Positions 7,549 to 16,000 of a stretch of 53,534 nt of DNA are shown here, in pieces. Where the stretch lies: assembly GCA_017619295.1 (NCBI GenBank), contig JAFZSQ010000089.1, positions 1 through 53,534 on the forward strand, written 5' to 3'. The first letter of the stretch is position 1; each line of letters begins with the position of its first letter. Source of the DNA: Lachnospiraceae bacterium. Its GTDB lineage: Bacteria > Bacillota > Clostridia > Lachnospirales > Lachnospiraceae. The notes under the pieces were generated by a model. It searched no databases and was not told the origin of the DNA. It was given only the letters and a program-made list of their open reading frames with translations. The translations under genes were made by a program, and so were the position numbers.

Positions 7549-8088
7549 TTAACCAAAAAGTTCTACCGCCGTAATGTCCTCGAATGGCGGAAGTTTTACA
7601 GATATATGTTCAGACTTGGCTGTGGGAACATTCTTACCCACATAGTCTCCTCTTATAGGAAGTTCCCTGTGACCTCTGTCTATAAGCACAGCAAGCTGAA
7701 TTGCTGCCGGACGACCATGTGCCATAATTCCTTCCATGGCAGCTCTTGCCGTTCTTCCTGTGTAAAGAACATCATCCACAAGAATTATTGTCTTATCGTT
7801 TATGTCAAAAGAAATCTGGGACTCATGAATCACGGGTTCTGCCGTATCATGCTGCATATCATCCCTGTAATAGGTAATGTCTATGCTTCCCACCGGAACA
7901 TCGTTGCCCTCAATTTCTTTTATGTTCTCGGCAATAATCTTTGAGATGGGAATTCCTCTTCTCTTGATTCCCACAAGACAAATATTATCGCTTCCGGCAT
8001 TCTTCTCCAGTATTTCATGGGCTATTCTCTTAAGTGCTCGTCCCACCGCTGCATCATCAAGCAGGGTTGCTTTATACTGTGCTGACAT
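7549..8088 (-). CDS. pyrR: bifunctional pyrimidine regulator / uracil phosphoribosyltransferase
   Basis: PyrR binds UMP and then a conserved RNA hairpin in pyr leaders, causing termination; it also has uracil phosphoribosyltransferase activity. The start is set at ATG 8088 (MSAQYKATLLDD), eight bases after GGAG and just past the leader terminator. The open frame to 8127 would run through the terminator T-tract and is not credible. This gives 179 residues, the usual size. The PRPP-binding motif ILVDDVLYTGRTARAAM sits around residues 90-106, with AVLIDRGHRELPI and VPTAKSEHI further on. It is first in pyrR-uraA with an autoregulatory leader upstream. Confidence 0.96.
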   Translation of the reverse strand: MSAQYKATLLDDAAVGRALKRIAHEILEKNAGSDNICLVGIKRRGIPISKIIAENIKEIEGNDVPVGSIDITYYRDDMQHDTAEPVIHESQISFDINDKTIILVDDVLYTGRTARAAMEGIMAHGRPAAIQLAVLIDRGHRELPIRGDYVGKNVPTAKSEHISVKLPPFEDITAVELFG

Positions 8089-8098
8089 CTGTTTCTCC

Positions 8099-8124
8099 AA
8101 AAAAAATACCGCGACTATGCGCGG
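8099..8124 (-). terminator. leader terminator of pyrR (PyrR-regulated attenuator)
   Basis: On the minus strand CCGCG-CATAGT-CGCGG is followed directly by eight T residues and then the pyrR ribosome binding site. A full terminator just before the gene it precedes is the hallmark of attenuation control. A CCCGG/CCGGG stem at 8142-8159 lies between it and the PyrR-binding hairpin and may belong to the alternative fold. Confidence 0.85.
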
Positions 8125-8181
8125 CAAATTAACATTCTAAGCCCGGACCAATCCCCGGGAATCCTATATGTTGAACCTTGC

Positions 8182-8197
8182 CGGCATCTCTGTACCG
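8182..8197 (-). promoter_or_regulatory. PyrR RNA-binding hairpin
   Basis: The transcript reads CGGTA-CAGAGA-TGCCG: a five-pair stem with the hexaloop CAGAGA. It matches the CNGNGA terminal loop known for PyrR binding sites. It is flanked by GAAC and GTTC arms able to form the lower stem, and lies between the promoter and the leader terminator of pyrR. Confidence 0.8.
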
Positions 8198-8225
8198 TTC
8201 TTAAAGGAACCTTTTATTTAAAAAA

Positions 8226-8254
8226 ATTATATACTATATCTTGTATAGTGTAAA
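8226..8254 (-). promoter_or_regulatory. promoter of pyrR-uraA
   Basis: On the minus strand TTTACA (8249-8254) and a perfect TATAAT (8226-8231) are 17 bases apart. The spacer contains the inverted repeat ACTATA-N5-TATAGT. The start would lie about 130 bases before pyrR, giving the leader described above. Confidence 0.85.
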
Positions 8255-8313
8255 GTTTTTTTTGTATAATCCGATATATATATTGTTACGGGTAAAATCA
8301 CACATTTTCTCAA

Positions 8314-8371
8314 CATGTGGTTTATAAAACTACATTCATGTGACTTATATGTGACCGGTAACGATTATTAT
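8314..8371 (+). promoter_or_regulatory. probable activated promoter with direct repeats for the 60-residue gene
   Basis: CATGTGGTTTAT (8314) and CATGTGACTTAT (8337) are direct repeats 23 bases apart, and ATGTGAC recurs at 8349. A -10-like TATTAT lies at 8366-8371. The region 17 bases upstream of it (ACTTAT) is not a consensus -35 box but is covered by the repeats. That is the layout expected for a promoter needing an activator bound to tandem sites. The gene start follows 27 bases after the -10 box. Confidence 0.5.
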
Positions 8372-8397
8372 GTAGTAGCAAATGGAGGAGATAAATA

Positions 8398-8580
8398 ATG
8401 ACTAACACAATTAAGGAAAATGACATCGGCAACAGTTTTGTCATCGAAGTCAAGAGTCGGGAAAACTATACTTGGCAAGGGACAATAACTTGGGTCGAAG
8501 GAAAACAGAAGGAAAACTTCAGAAGTGCATTGGAACTTATGAAGCTCATTGATTCAACACTGGAGAAAAAAGAAGACTGA
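8398..8580 (+). CDS. 60-residue small protein, TWQGT/FRS family (unknown function)
   Basis: No function is recognised. The gene has a strong ribosome binding site, GGAGGA eight bases before ATG, its own probable promoter and a terminator whose stem includes the end of the coding region. It is clearly related to the 60-residue gene at 12863-13045: from residue 13 on, 32 of 48 positions are identical by eye, including EVKS, TWQGT, TWVEG, FRS and the STL end. The pattern suggests a compact fold with a beta-rich first half (FVIEV, YTWQGTITWVE) and a C-terminal helix (FRSALELMKLIDSTL). There is no signal peptide, so it is likely cytoplasmic. The two copies flank the coiled-coil surface protein gene, suggesting a shared regulatory or accessory role. 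Confidence 0.85.
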   Translation: MTNTIKENDIGNSFVIEVKSRENYTWQGTITWVEGKQKENFRSALELMKLIDSTLEKKED

Positions 8581-8598
8581 TTTCAGTCTTCTTTTTTT
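8572..8598 (+). terminator. terminator of the 60-residue gene
   Basis: GAAGACTG pairs with CAGTCTTC and is followed by seven T. The stem begins within the last codons and overlaps the stop codon region. Confidence 0.9.
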
Positions 8599-8601
8599 GC
8601 A

Positions 8602-8630
8602 CAAAAATACCGGGCACTTTCGTGCCCGGT
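8602..8630 (-). terminator. terminator of the 1291-residue surface protein gene
   Basis: On the minus strand ACCGGGCAC-GAAA-GTGCCCGGT is followed by ATTTTTG, 21 bases behind the stop codon. The stable GAAA loop and GC-rich stem make it a strong intrinsic terminator, convergent with the plus-strand one beside it. Confidence 0.93.
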
Positions 8631-8651
8631 AAGTTTATTTAGAAGATTTAA

Positions 8652-11600
8652 TTACTTTGTAACCTTCTCCTCTTTCTTAGCCTGGAACTTTCTGTACATA
8701 GCGTATCCGGTACCACCGAGTACTGCTACTACAAGTAACCACCACCATGTGAGGTGCTCTGTATCAGCGATGTCAGCTGCAAGAGCGGGTCCCTGAGGAA
8801 GGATTGTTGCAAGTCCATCATCTGACTTATTGTCTTCAGGAACAGTTGCTGCAAGAGCTGTCTGAGGAGTAGCGAGCTCTGTTGTTGTATCTGCTGCTGC
8901 GGGAGCCACGTTAACTGCTACGCCTGCGCCACCAACTGCGGGTGCTGCGGGATTTCCGGGGATAACATCAGTAGTAACGCCTGCAAATACTGTAGGTGCA
9001 CCTGTTATATCGCTTTCTGTGCCGGACTCACTTGTTCCGCCTGAGCTCTGGAGAGTCTTGATTCTTGCAAGGATATTCTCATAAGCCTTCTTAGCTGCTG
9101 CTGCTTCTTCCTTCGCAAGATCAGCTGCTTTCTGTGCTTCCTGGTAAGCCTTCTCTGCTAATTCAAGTTCAGCATAAGCTGCCTCAAGTGCATCTGCTCC
9201 AAGGTTGGAAGCCTTAATATTCTTGATGGCATCTCTTGCCTTCTCAGCTGCCTTACGAGCCTTCTTAGCATCTGTTGCGAGTGTTTTAGCAACACGTGCC
9301 TTGTATGTGTACTCACCAACTTTAGCCTTAGCTTCCTGGAGTTTCTTGGTAACTTCCTTCTCAGCTGCCTTGTTGTAAGCTGTGGCGCCTGCATTGTATG
9401 CGAGCTTGCCTGTGACGTCATCGAGAGCTGCCTTAGCGCCTGCTGTCTTGAGATCCTGCCAGTAGAAGTTCCACTGAGCCTTAGCGAGATCATCTTCAGC
9501 TTTGTTCTTAGCTGCGATTGCTTCGTTAAGTTCTTTTTTAGCCTTCCAAAGCTCGATACCGATGAAAATTTCTCTCTTCTTAGCATCAACGAACTTCTTC
9601 CAAGCTGCATCCATTTCGCTCTTAGCATCATCGTATGCTTTCTTGGCTGTGTTGTAATCTACTACTGTTCCAAGTTCTTCGTTCTTGTCAGACTTATCTT
9701 TATTAAGACTAGACAAGCTATCGATACCTGCGAAATCACCAGTTGTATAAGTTGTAACAGGAGTGGGTGTAGGAACTGAATCTGTGCCCTTGTAGTAAAC
9801 AGTATATGTTGTGCTCTCAGGAACATCAATCACAGTCTCAACAACTCTGGTAACTTTTCCCTTGGCATTTTTAATCTTAGCTGCCTCTTCAACGCTCATG
9901 GTTGTGAAGTTCTTATACTCCTTAACCACATGAGAGCTCAAGTTATTGTCTGTCCACCAAGCAGTAATATTCTTCCATACATACTTTCCTTTTTTGGAGT
10001 CATATCTAAATACCTGCCAGCTATTGTTTTCCCATCTCAAATCTCCATTTGCCGTTGAATAAGTGTACTCTCCGTACTTTTCTCCAATAGTAAATGCGCA
10101 ATAATACTTAATGCTTCCATCCTCATTAAGTTCAGGCGCTTCTCTCCTTCCATTATAGAAGTGATTTGTACTGGCTCCGGTATAAACATCAACAACTGTC
10201 TCTTCTGTAACTGTGTGTGAAGCAGGTGTTGTGGTTTCTACAATCTTAAGAACCTTATCCTCACCAACCTCATCGATGATGGCCTGCTTATCCGAACCTG
10301 TCTTACTCTTAACATTGCTTACAAGCTTATAAACAGTTGTAGGAACCTCTGTATCAGCATAAATCGCTGTAGCAGAATAATTTGTTTTGTTTTGATACCA
10401 GTATAAGCTGCCCTCATATACATCATTAACAGTTACTTCAATATTGTTCAAATAGATGTGAGACAAAACATCGTTTGTATTTTTAGCATTCACAAGATTG
10501 GGGAACAGTACCGTCATATTATAATATGTTAACGGATACCAAGTGTTATAGTATTCATCCTCATCATAGTAGAACTGCCAGCCAACAACTCCTGTTGAAG
10601 GATTAGCCATGTATTTTACATTAAAGGTATGTGTTTCTGTATCAATGAACATGCCATATTTTACACGATTATAAACAACAACCTTACCCGCTTGTCCTAC
10701 CACATCATATGTGTCACTGTAGCCTCTCTTATACTCATTTTCAGTATAAGTTACATTATACTTACCTGTAGGTCTTGAATCGGTAATTACACCTGCCACT
10801 TCATCATAGTAATATGTTCCGTCAAGGAGACCTGCTGCGATAGCTGCTTCGAGTTCCTCTTTGGTGTTGTAATCAGTATAAGTAGGCTCAATTGTGCTAA
10901 TAATGTATTCAATTTTATTTTCGACTGTCTCAGTTACCTTAGCAACATAAATAACGCCATCTCTAATCTCATAGGTGTAGAACTGAGTCTTTCCATCAGC
11001 ATCAGTAACTTTGTATAAAACACCTTCAAAAAGAGTAGTTTCAAATCTTTCTGCGCTATCAAGACTGGTAATGTTATTTATAAGATTCTTAACTGCAGCT
11101 TCCTTAGCCTCTTCTGTTGACTCATCACTAAGGAGAGTTGCCTGAATGTCGCCAATGTTATCACCATACTTCTCTTTAAGGTCAGAAATCTTTCCATCGA
11201 TAACATTGATATCATTCTGTACGGCATCCTTAAGTTCCTGGTTCTCTTCAAGTTTGCCTTCATATGCCTCTTTAATAAGGTCATAAGCATCCTGTAATTC
11301 TTTCTTAATCTTTAAGGAGTCAGCCTTTGTTTTAGCGTCGTGGAAATCCTTTCCATCTGCCCATAATACCTTCTCAGCTGCTATAAGGGCTTTCTCTAAA
11401 GCCTGGACTTTCAATGTATCTCCAATGATTTCCCACTGTGAAGGAGCCTCTGCAAGAGCCTGACGTGCCTCAGATACTGCATCAAAAGCATCTCTCCAAG
11501 CCTCAGTCTCTTTATCATACATGTCATGAGCATACGCGTAATCCTTATCAAGCTGCTTCTTCTCGCTTGCAAGGTCTTTTAATCTCTTCTCAATTCTGAA

Positions 11601-12527
11601 AAGCTCACCCTGGTAGTAAACCTCAGTTCCTTTAGCTTTGAAAAGAGCTGCGTCCATCTCTTTCTTAAGAGCCTTAGCATCTTCTTCAGCCTGCTTAGCA
11701 AACTTAACTGCCTCTTCAGCGTCTTCAAGGCCCTCTGCTACTGCCTTATCAGCTGCTTCGTTAGCATTCTTTGCAATTGTTTCAGCTGCTTCGTATTTAT
11801 CTCTTGCTTCAACAAAATAGTTATAAGCGTTGGTTGCTTCGGTCTGAGCGTCCTCTGCATATGATGCTGCATTAGTTGCTGCTGTAGATGCTACTCCTGC
11901 CTGAGCCTGAACTGCGGGAATATCAGTTGTTGCATTAGCTTTTTTCTCAGCTTCTTCAGCATTCATAGCTTCAGCTGTTGCATGGCCCTGTGCATCATTA
12001 GCCTTACCTGTTGCTTCGTCTACAGCTTCAATCTTCTCTTCGAACTCACCGAGCTTCTCTGTTAAATCTTCCTCGCCCTTATCAAGAATATCGCTTGCAT
12101 CATCAAGATGATCGCCTGCGTTATCATCAAATTCGTTCGCGCTGTTGTCAGGATCTACAAATGAAACATAGGGGAATTCCGGCTGGAATTCAGGCTGTAT
12201 AAAATCATTTGACTCATCAAATGCTACATCGCCAAGTTTAGCATCCCAAGCGGGATCGAAAGGATTCATTGAAGAAACAGCTTCTCCAAATACCTTCTGC
12301 TCTGCCTTCTGTGCATCATCTGTTAACTTGGAAGCATCCTTAATAGCCTGCTCGTTCTCACTTGCAACTACAACGGGTTCTTTTACCTCAACAGTAACAT
12401 CAGTATTTTTGTCATCTGATGTGGGCATCTCGCCGGGTGCTGCTGCGAATGCTGTCATGGAAGGTGTAGCAAGAACTGTTGCTAATCCGATAGTCAATGC
12501 TTTAACTACTCTTTTGTTCTTTAACAT
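8652..12527 (-). CDS. large secreted Ala-rich coiled-coil surface protein with C-terminal membrane anchor
   Basis: Not assigned to a named family. The start is placed at ATG 12527, seven bases after GAGGG; an in-frame ATG six codons earlier has no ribosome site. The 1291-residue product begins with a signal peptide (KNKRVVKALTIGLATVLATPSMTAFAA). Residues about 50-430 are Ala/Glu/Lys-rich with strong coiled-coil character. Residues about 480-880 are Tyr/Thr/Val-rich and probably beta-structured. Residues about 900-1150 are coiled coil again, followed by a Ser/Gly/Pro/Ala linker and the end WWWLLVVAVLGGTGYAMYRKF with a Lys-rich tail. That looks like a stalk spanning the wall with a central beta module. 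No LPXTG motif precedes the anchor. It has its own upstream region and terminator and is flanked by two paralogous 60-residue genes. Confidence 0.85.
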   Translation of the reverse strand: MLKNKRVVKALTIGLATVLATPSMTAFAAAPGEMPTSDDKNTDVTVEVKEPVVVASENEQAIKDASKLTDDAQKAEQKVFGEAVSSMNPFDPAWDAKLGDVAFDESNDFIQPEFQPEFPYVSFVDPDNSANEFDDNAGDHLDDASDILDKGEEDLTEKLGEFEEKIEAVDEATGKANDAQGHATAEAMNAEEAEKKANATTDIPAVQAQAGVASTAATNAASYAEDAQTEATNAYNYFVEARDKYEAAETIAKNANEAADKAVAEGLEDAEEAVKFAKQAEEDAKALKKEMDAALFKAKGTEVYYQGELFRIEKRLKDLASEKKQLDKDYAYAHDMYDKETEAWRDAFDAVSEARQALAEAPSQWEIIGDTLKVQALEKALIAAEKVLWADGKDFHDAKTKADSLKIKKELQDAYDLIKEAYEGKLEENQELKDAVQNDINVIDGKISDLKEKYGDNIGDIQATLLSDESTEEAKEAAVKNLINNITSLDSAERFETTLFEGVLYKVTDADGKTQFYTYEIRDGVIYVAKVTETVENKIEYIISTIEPTYTDYNTKEELEAAIAAGLLDGTYYYDEVAGVITDSRPTGKYNVTYTENEYKRGYSDTYDVVGQAGKVVVYNRVKYGMFIDTETHTFNVKYMANPSTGVVGWQFYYDEDEYYNTWYPLTYYNMTVLFPNLVNAKNTNDVLSHIYLNNIEVTVNDVYEGSLYWYQNKTNYSATAIYADTEVPTTVYKLVSNVKSKTGSDKQAIIDEVGEDKVLKIVETTTPASHTVTEETVVDVYTGASTNHFYNGRREAPELNEDGSIKYYCAFTIGEKYGEYTYSTANGDLRWENNSWQVFRYDSKKGKYVWKNITAWWTDNNLSSHVVKEYKNFTTMSVEEAAKIKNAKGKVTRVVETVIDVPESTTYTVYYKGTDSVPTPTPVTTYTTGDFAGIDSLSSLNKDKSDKNEELGTVVDYNTAKKAYDDAKSEMDAAWKKFVDAKKREIFIGIELWKAKKELNEAIAAKNKAEDDLAKAQWNFYWQDLKTAGAKAALDDVTGKLAYNAGATAYNKAAEKEVTKKLQEAKAKVGEYTYKARVAKTLATDAKKARKAAEKARDAIKNIKASNLGADALEAAYAELELAEKAYQEAQKAADLAKEEAAAAKKAYENILARIKTLQSSGGTSESGTESDITGAPTVFAGVTTDVIPGNPAAPAVGGAGVAVNVAPAAADTTTELATPQTALAATVPEDNKSDDGLATILPQGPALAADIADTEHLTWWWLLVVAVLGGTGYAMYRKFQAKKEEKVTK

Positions 12528-12807
12528 GTGTTTTCCCTCTTTCATATTGATTAACTATTTTATTAACTGTGCCGTTTGATGTGAAATAACTTTTCGTTTT
12601 TTCATCATTCACCTTTAAAGACTTCCGCGCAACTAAAAGTGGCTCAAATTTTTTAAAAAAATCTTAAGATTTTTTGGGAAGCCTCCGATACATAGTGTTT
12701 CGTCCATGTTTTACTATAAAAAGTCCTCTATTGTATAAGTGTCATTCTGGGACAAAATTCCTAAGTAAATCACAAAAAAATTTCAAGTTTTTTTGCAAAA
12801 TAAGAAA
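12528..12807 (-). promoter_or_regulatory. upstream region of the coiled-coil surface protein gene
   Basis: No reading frame is supported here. It contains a perfect palindrome A6-TCTTAAGA-T6 (12656-12675), a small GGA-GGC-TTCC hairpin candidate beside it, and the motif AATTTTGTCCC on the minus strand (12749-12759). A similar motif recurs upstream of the giant operon near 38871. TACAAT downstream of that motif could be a -10 box, but no good -35 box is spaced correctly, so the promoter is not assigned with confidence. The leader would be about 200 bases, long for a simple gene. Confidence 0.35.
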
Positions 12808-12838
12808 GCCTGCTGTAGCGGCACAAACTACAACAGGC
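12808..12838 (-). terminator. terminator of the giant surface-protein/F-ATPase-like operon
   Basis: On the minus strand GCCTGTTGTAG pairs with CTACAGCAGGC (one T-G wobble) around a nine-base loop and is followed by TTTCTTATTTT. It lies 24 bases behind the stop of the last small gene. Confidence 0.85.
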
Positions 12839-12862
12839 TCTCTCGGAGAAAATATGAAAAAG

Positions 12863-13045
12863 TTAATCTTCGGCTACGTTCAGGGTAGAACGTATTAACC
12901 GCAGCATCTCTATTACGCTTCGGAAGTGTTCCTTCTTGTTCCCTTCAACCCAGGTTAAGGTCCCTTGCCAGGTGCTGTTCTCACAGCTCTTAACCTCCAG
13001 AACGAAACTGCTTCCTCCGCTGGTTACTGTCATCTTTCTTCTCAA
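12863..13045 (-). CDS. 60-residue small protein, paralogue of the gene at 8398
   Basis: Function unknown. The start is TTG at 13045, preceded by GGGGGTG six bases upstream. From this start the conserved SFVLEV segment begins at residue 13, as in the paralogue at 8398, which supports TTG over the ATG four codons later. Conserved blocks are EVKS, STWQGTLTWVEG, HFRS and LIRSTL. It is the last gene of the long operon, 22 bases behind the 3717-residue surface protein gene and followed by a terminator. It therefore belongs to the surface-protein/F-ATPase-like locus. There is no signal peptide or membrane segment. Confidence 0.85.
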   Translation of the reverse strand: MRRKMTVTSGGSSFVLEVKSCENSTWQGTLTWVEGNKKEHFRSVIEMLRLIRSTLNVAED

Positions 13046-13067
13046 TTATTTCACCCCCGTTACTTAA

Positions 13068-16000
13068 TTAAATCTTGACCTTATGCTTCTTTCGGTAGTA
13101 GATTGCACCGCCTATGCCCGCAAGGAGCGCTAAGGATGCCAATACATAAAGTTCTATTCCCTTCTTGTTTTCTTCATCCGTCGGCTTACTGTCATTTACA
13201 TAGCCTCCGTAAACACTGAAGTCTTTGACAGCGAGTCTTACGTTCTCGCTTTCATATCCGGAGTCTGACATGAACTTATCCATGTCGATGATTTCGTAGG
13301 TTCCGGTTGACTGGTTATAAACAGTCATAAGCTTCTTCTCCGTGGTGACACTGTCAGTGGGAGTTTCGCTTTCTGTCTCATCATCTTCCTTAACTTCCAG
13401 CAAGTCCTTCACGCTTGATGAATGTTTACCTACGTTGACTCCGTCGGTTTCAAGGCTTTCCGTGGCCACAGTTTCATTATTTGAAGCCTTTCCTTCCGTG
13501 GCGGGTGCCCTTCCTGTTCCGCCGCCTGTGGCTTCTCCTGTAGTCTCGTTGGTACCGTCCACAGTTTCTGAGCTTCCCTCAAGATCAGGTTCGTCAAGTT
13601 CATTAACTTCACCTGTTCCGGTGCCTCCGCCTTCGCCATTTGTATGGGCTTTCTTGGAGTTTTCTTCTCCTCCCATGCCTGCTGCCTTCGAACCTCCCAC
13701 AAGGGATTCTTCTCCGGTTTCTGATGCAGTGCCGCCCATGGCCAAAGCTTCGCCTCCGTTTCTTTCGCCTTCCGTGGATGCGCCGCCTAGGGTTCCGTTT
13801 CCTGCCGCTTCTCCTTCATCCATGTTGCCCGCAATAAGCATTCCGTCAGCGACATTACTCTTCTTGTTCTCGGAATCGCTTCCCTTAACTTCGTCGGTAT
13901 CAATTCCTATGTCAAAACCACTGTCCTCTTCAACGTTCCTTAAGGCCTTGTTATCTCCTGCCTTCTCGGTGTTATCTTCATCAAAGAGAACCTTTTCTGT
14001 AGACTTGTCAAAGGCTGTCTCACCGCCTTCATTATTGCCTTCAAGCAGTTCACCGTTATTATTGCCTACAACCATGGTTGCAAGTCTTTCGGGTGTTCCT
14101 GCAAGTTCTGCAACTCGTCCCGTTGCTCCGTATGAGGAAGCCGCAGGTTTTAACAAGGATTTATCTCCGCTAAAGTAAACCTTGATGTAGTCGATAAGGG
14201 ACATCTCATTCTTGATGGAATTGTCGAAGAGATACTCTCCCGTCATGTAGTTGTAACCGACTATACCTCCGTTAGCGTATTCCACGAGGATAAAGGGTGC
14301 AGATGTATTAAAGTTATTTGACATGTATACGATTCCGCTTCGCTTAAAGTCCTCGGGAGCATTTATGTTTTCACCCATGTAAAGGTCATACATAATTCCG
14401 TCGTTTCCGAGCACAGTCAGATACTCGTCTCCATCCTTCGTATACATGACTGCGGAATCCTTGATATTTTCAATGGAGGAATGAATGATATTCACATTAC
14501 CGTTCTTGCTCTTAAGTATCTGAGCCTCACGGTTAATGGCATCATCTGCACCGCCTATCATCGTGTACTTCCAATAAGTTGATACAGGCATTCCATTAAG
14601 GTTGAATTCTTCAAGGGCTTTAGAGCTCTTAGTAAGCTCTATTCCCTTAACCGGATCTCCTACTGCACTTCCGTCAGAAAGATTAATAACTGTTCCCGAT
14701 GAGGTAAGTCCAAGTCCTTCATAGATATTTACAAACCTACCGGAAATCAAAGTTGCCGTAGGATCTTTTCCGTCCTCGCCTCTCTCTTCAGCGCTGCTGC
14801 CGTAGCCTCTGACTACGCCGCCATCTGTCACATAGTAGTAAGCGGTATCGTAAGTCATTACGCGTCTCGCAAGTGCACGAGGCTTATAGATATATGGATT
14901 GCCGCCTTCGAGTGACTCACCCTCGTCGCTTTCTTCCTCGTCCAGGGAGTCTTCATCCTTATAGGCCATGGTGTAGTCATCAAGGAAACTGTAATCCTCC
15001 AAGATGTCTTCTATCTCATAGTCAACACCGAGAGTCTTTCCGTCTTCACTCATGGAGGCAATGTATGCGCCTACATCCGCATATCCATATTCAATTCTTA
15101 TCTTCTTGGCAAAATCATAACTTAGCGTCAGAACTCTTGAATTCTTCTCATCGTAATTAAGAAGTGTCTGAACTGCAGGTTCGGATTTGTTTCCGTAGTA
15201 TACCTTTACATATGTAGATTCTGCCTGCAAAGCATTCTCTGCAAACTCAATGTTTATTGTTGATGCCGAGCTTGCATATACCACAGGGTCTGATATGACA
15301 GGGCGCATTATCCTCATGGCTGCCCTTAACCTTATCTTACCCAGTGAGCTTGTAGGTGCGGGAAGATTGATATTCTTCCTTACCTGGTACTGTGTAAGAA
15401 GATCATTTGCCGCAGCGTTATTATTCACTCTTATATGAGGAAGATAACTCTTACCCGAAGCTGCGCCGTAATTTCCGTTGGCGTAAACACCTGTGTAAGT
15501 CTTTGTATCAGCTGTAAGAATTACGTAGTAGTATCGTCCTGTCCAACCTGGATTTGTATTTCCCGTGGTGGAGGATACATGGTACATAGTATAGTAAGGA
15601 CCGTGAGTCGCAAGGTCTGTTCCCGTAATAAGACGAACGTTTAAGGTATTGGTTGTATCCTTCTCCTTGGTGTCATATACACCTGTTCTGTCATTACTGT
15701 AGACTACATATCTTGCCACATCAGAGGTGCCTTCTATTACGTTATACTGAACGAACTTGGCACTTCCGTTCTTTGCCCAATCAGGGGCATCGGAGTTCTT
15801 AAGGAATGCCAGCTTCACAGTTCCTGCTGTGGTTTCCAGTTCAGTGCTGTCCCAGAAGAAGGTTATGTCGGCTTTATCAACAGTCGATCTGTCCTTGGCA
15901 TCACCGTAACTTCCGCTGGTCTGATTGCTTCTGTTAGCTCTTCCTTCAAAGCCGTCCACATTTCCTGCGAAAGCATAGGCATGGGTTCCGCCGGTGGCTG

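Noticed and set aside
8089-8127. Thirteen-codon N-terminal extension of PyrR
   Set aside because: Those codons overlap the leader terminator T-tract and the ribosome site; the internal ATG gives the normal 179-residue length.
12546-12862. Additional small genes in the intergenic region (for example plus-strand frame 12674-12898)
   Set aside because: It runs across a terminator hairpin and the end of the minus-strand small gene and has no ribosome site.
13342-14178. Plus-strand 278-residue Ser/Pro-rich frame
   Set aside because: Antisense shadow of the low-complexity region of the 3717-residue protein. Composition follows from the opposite strand and no ribosome site is seen.
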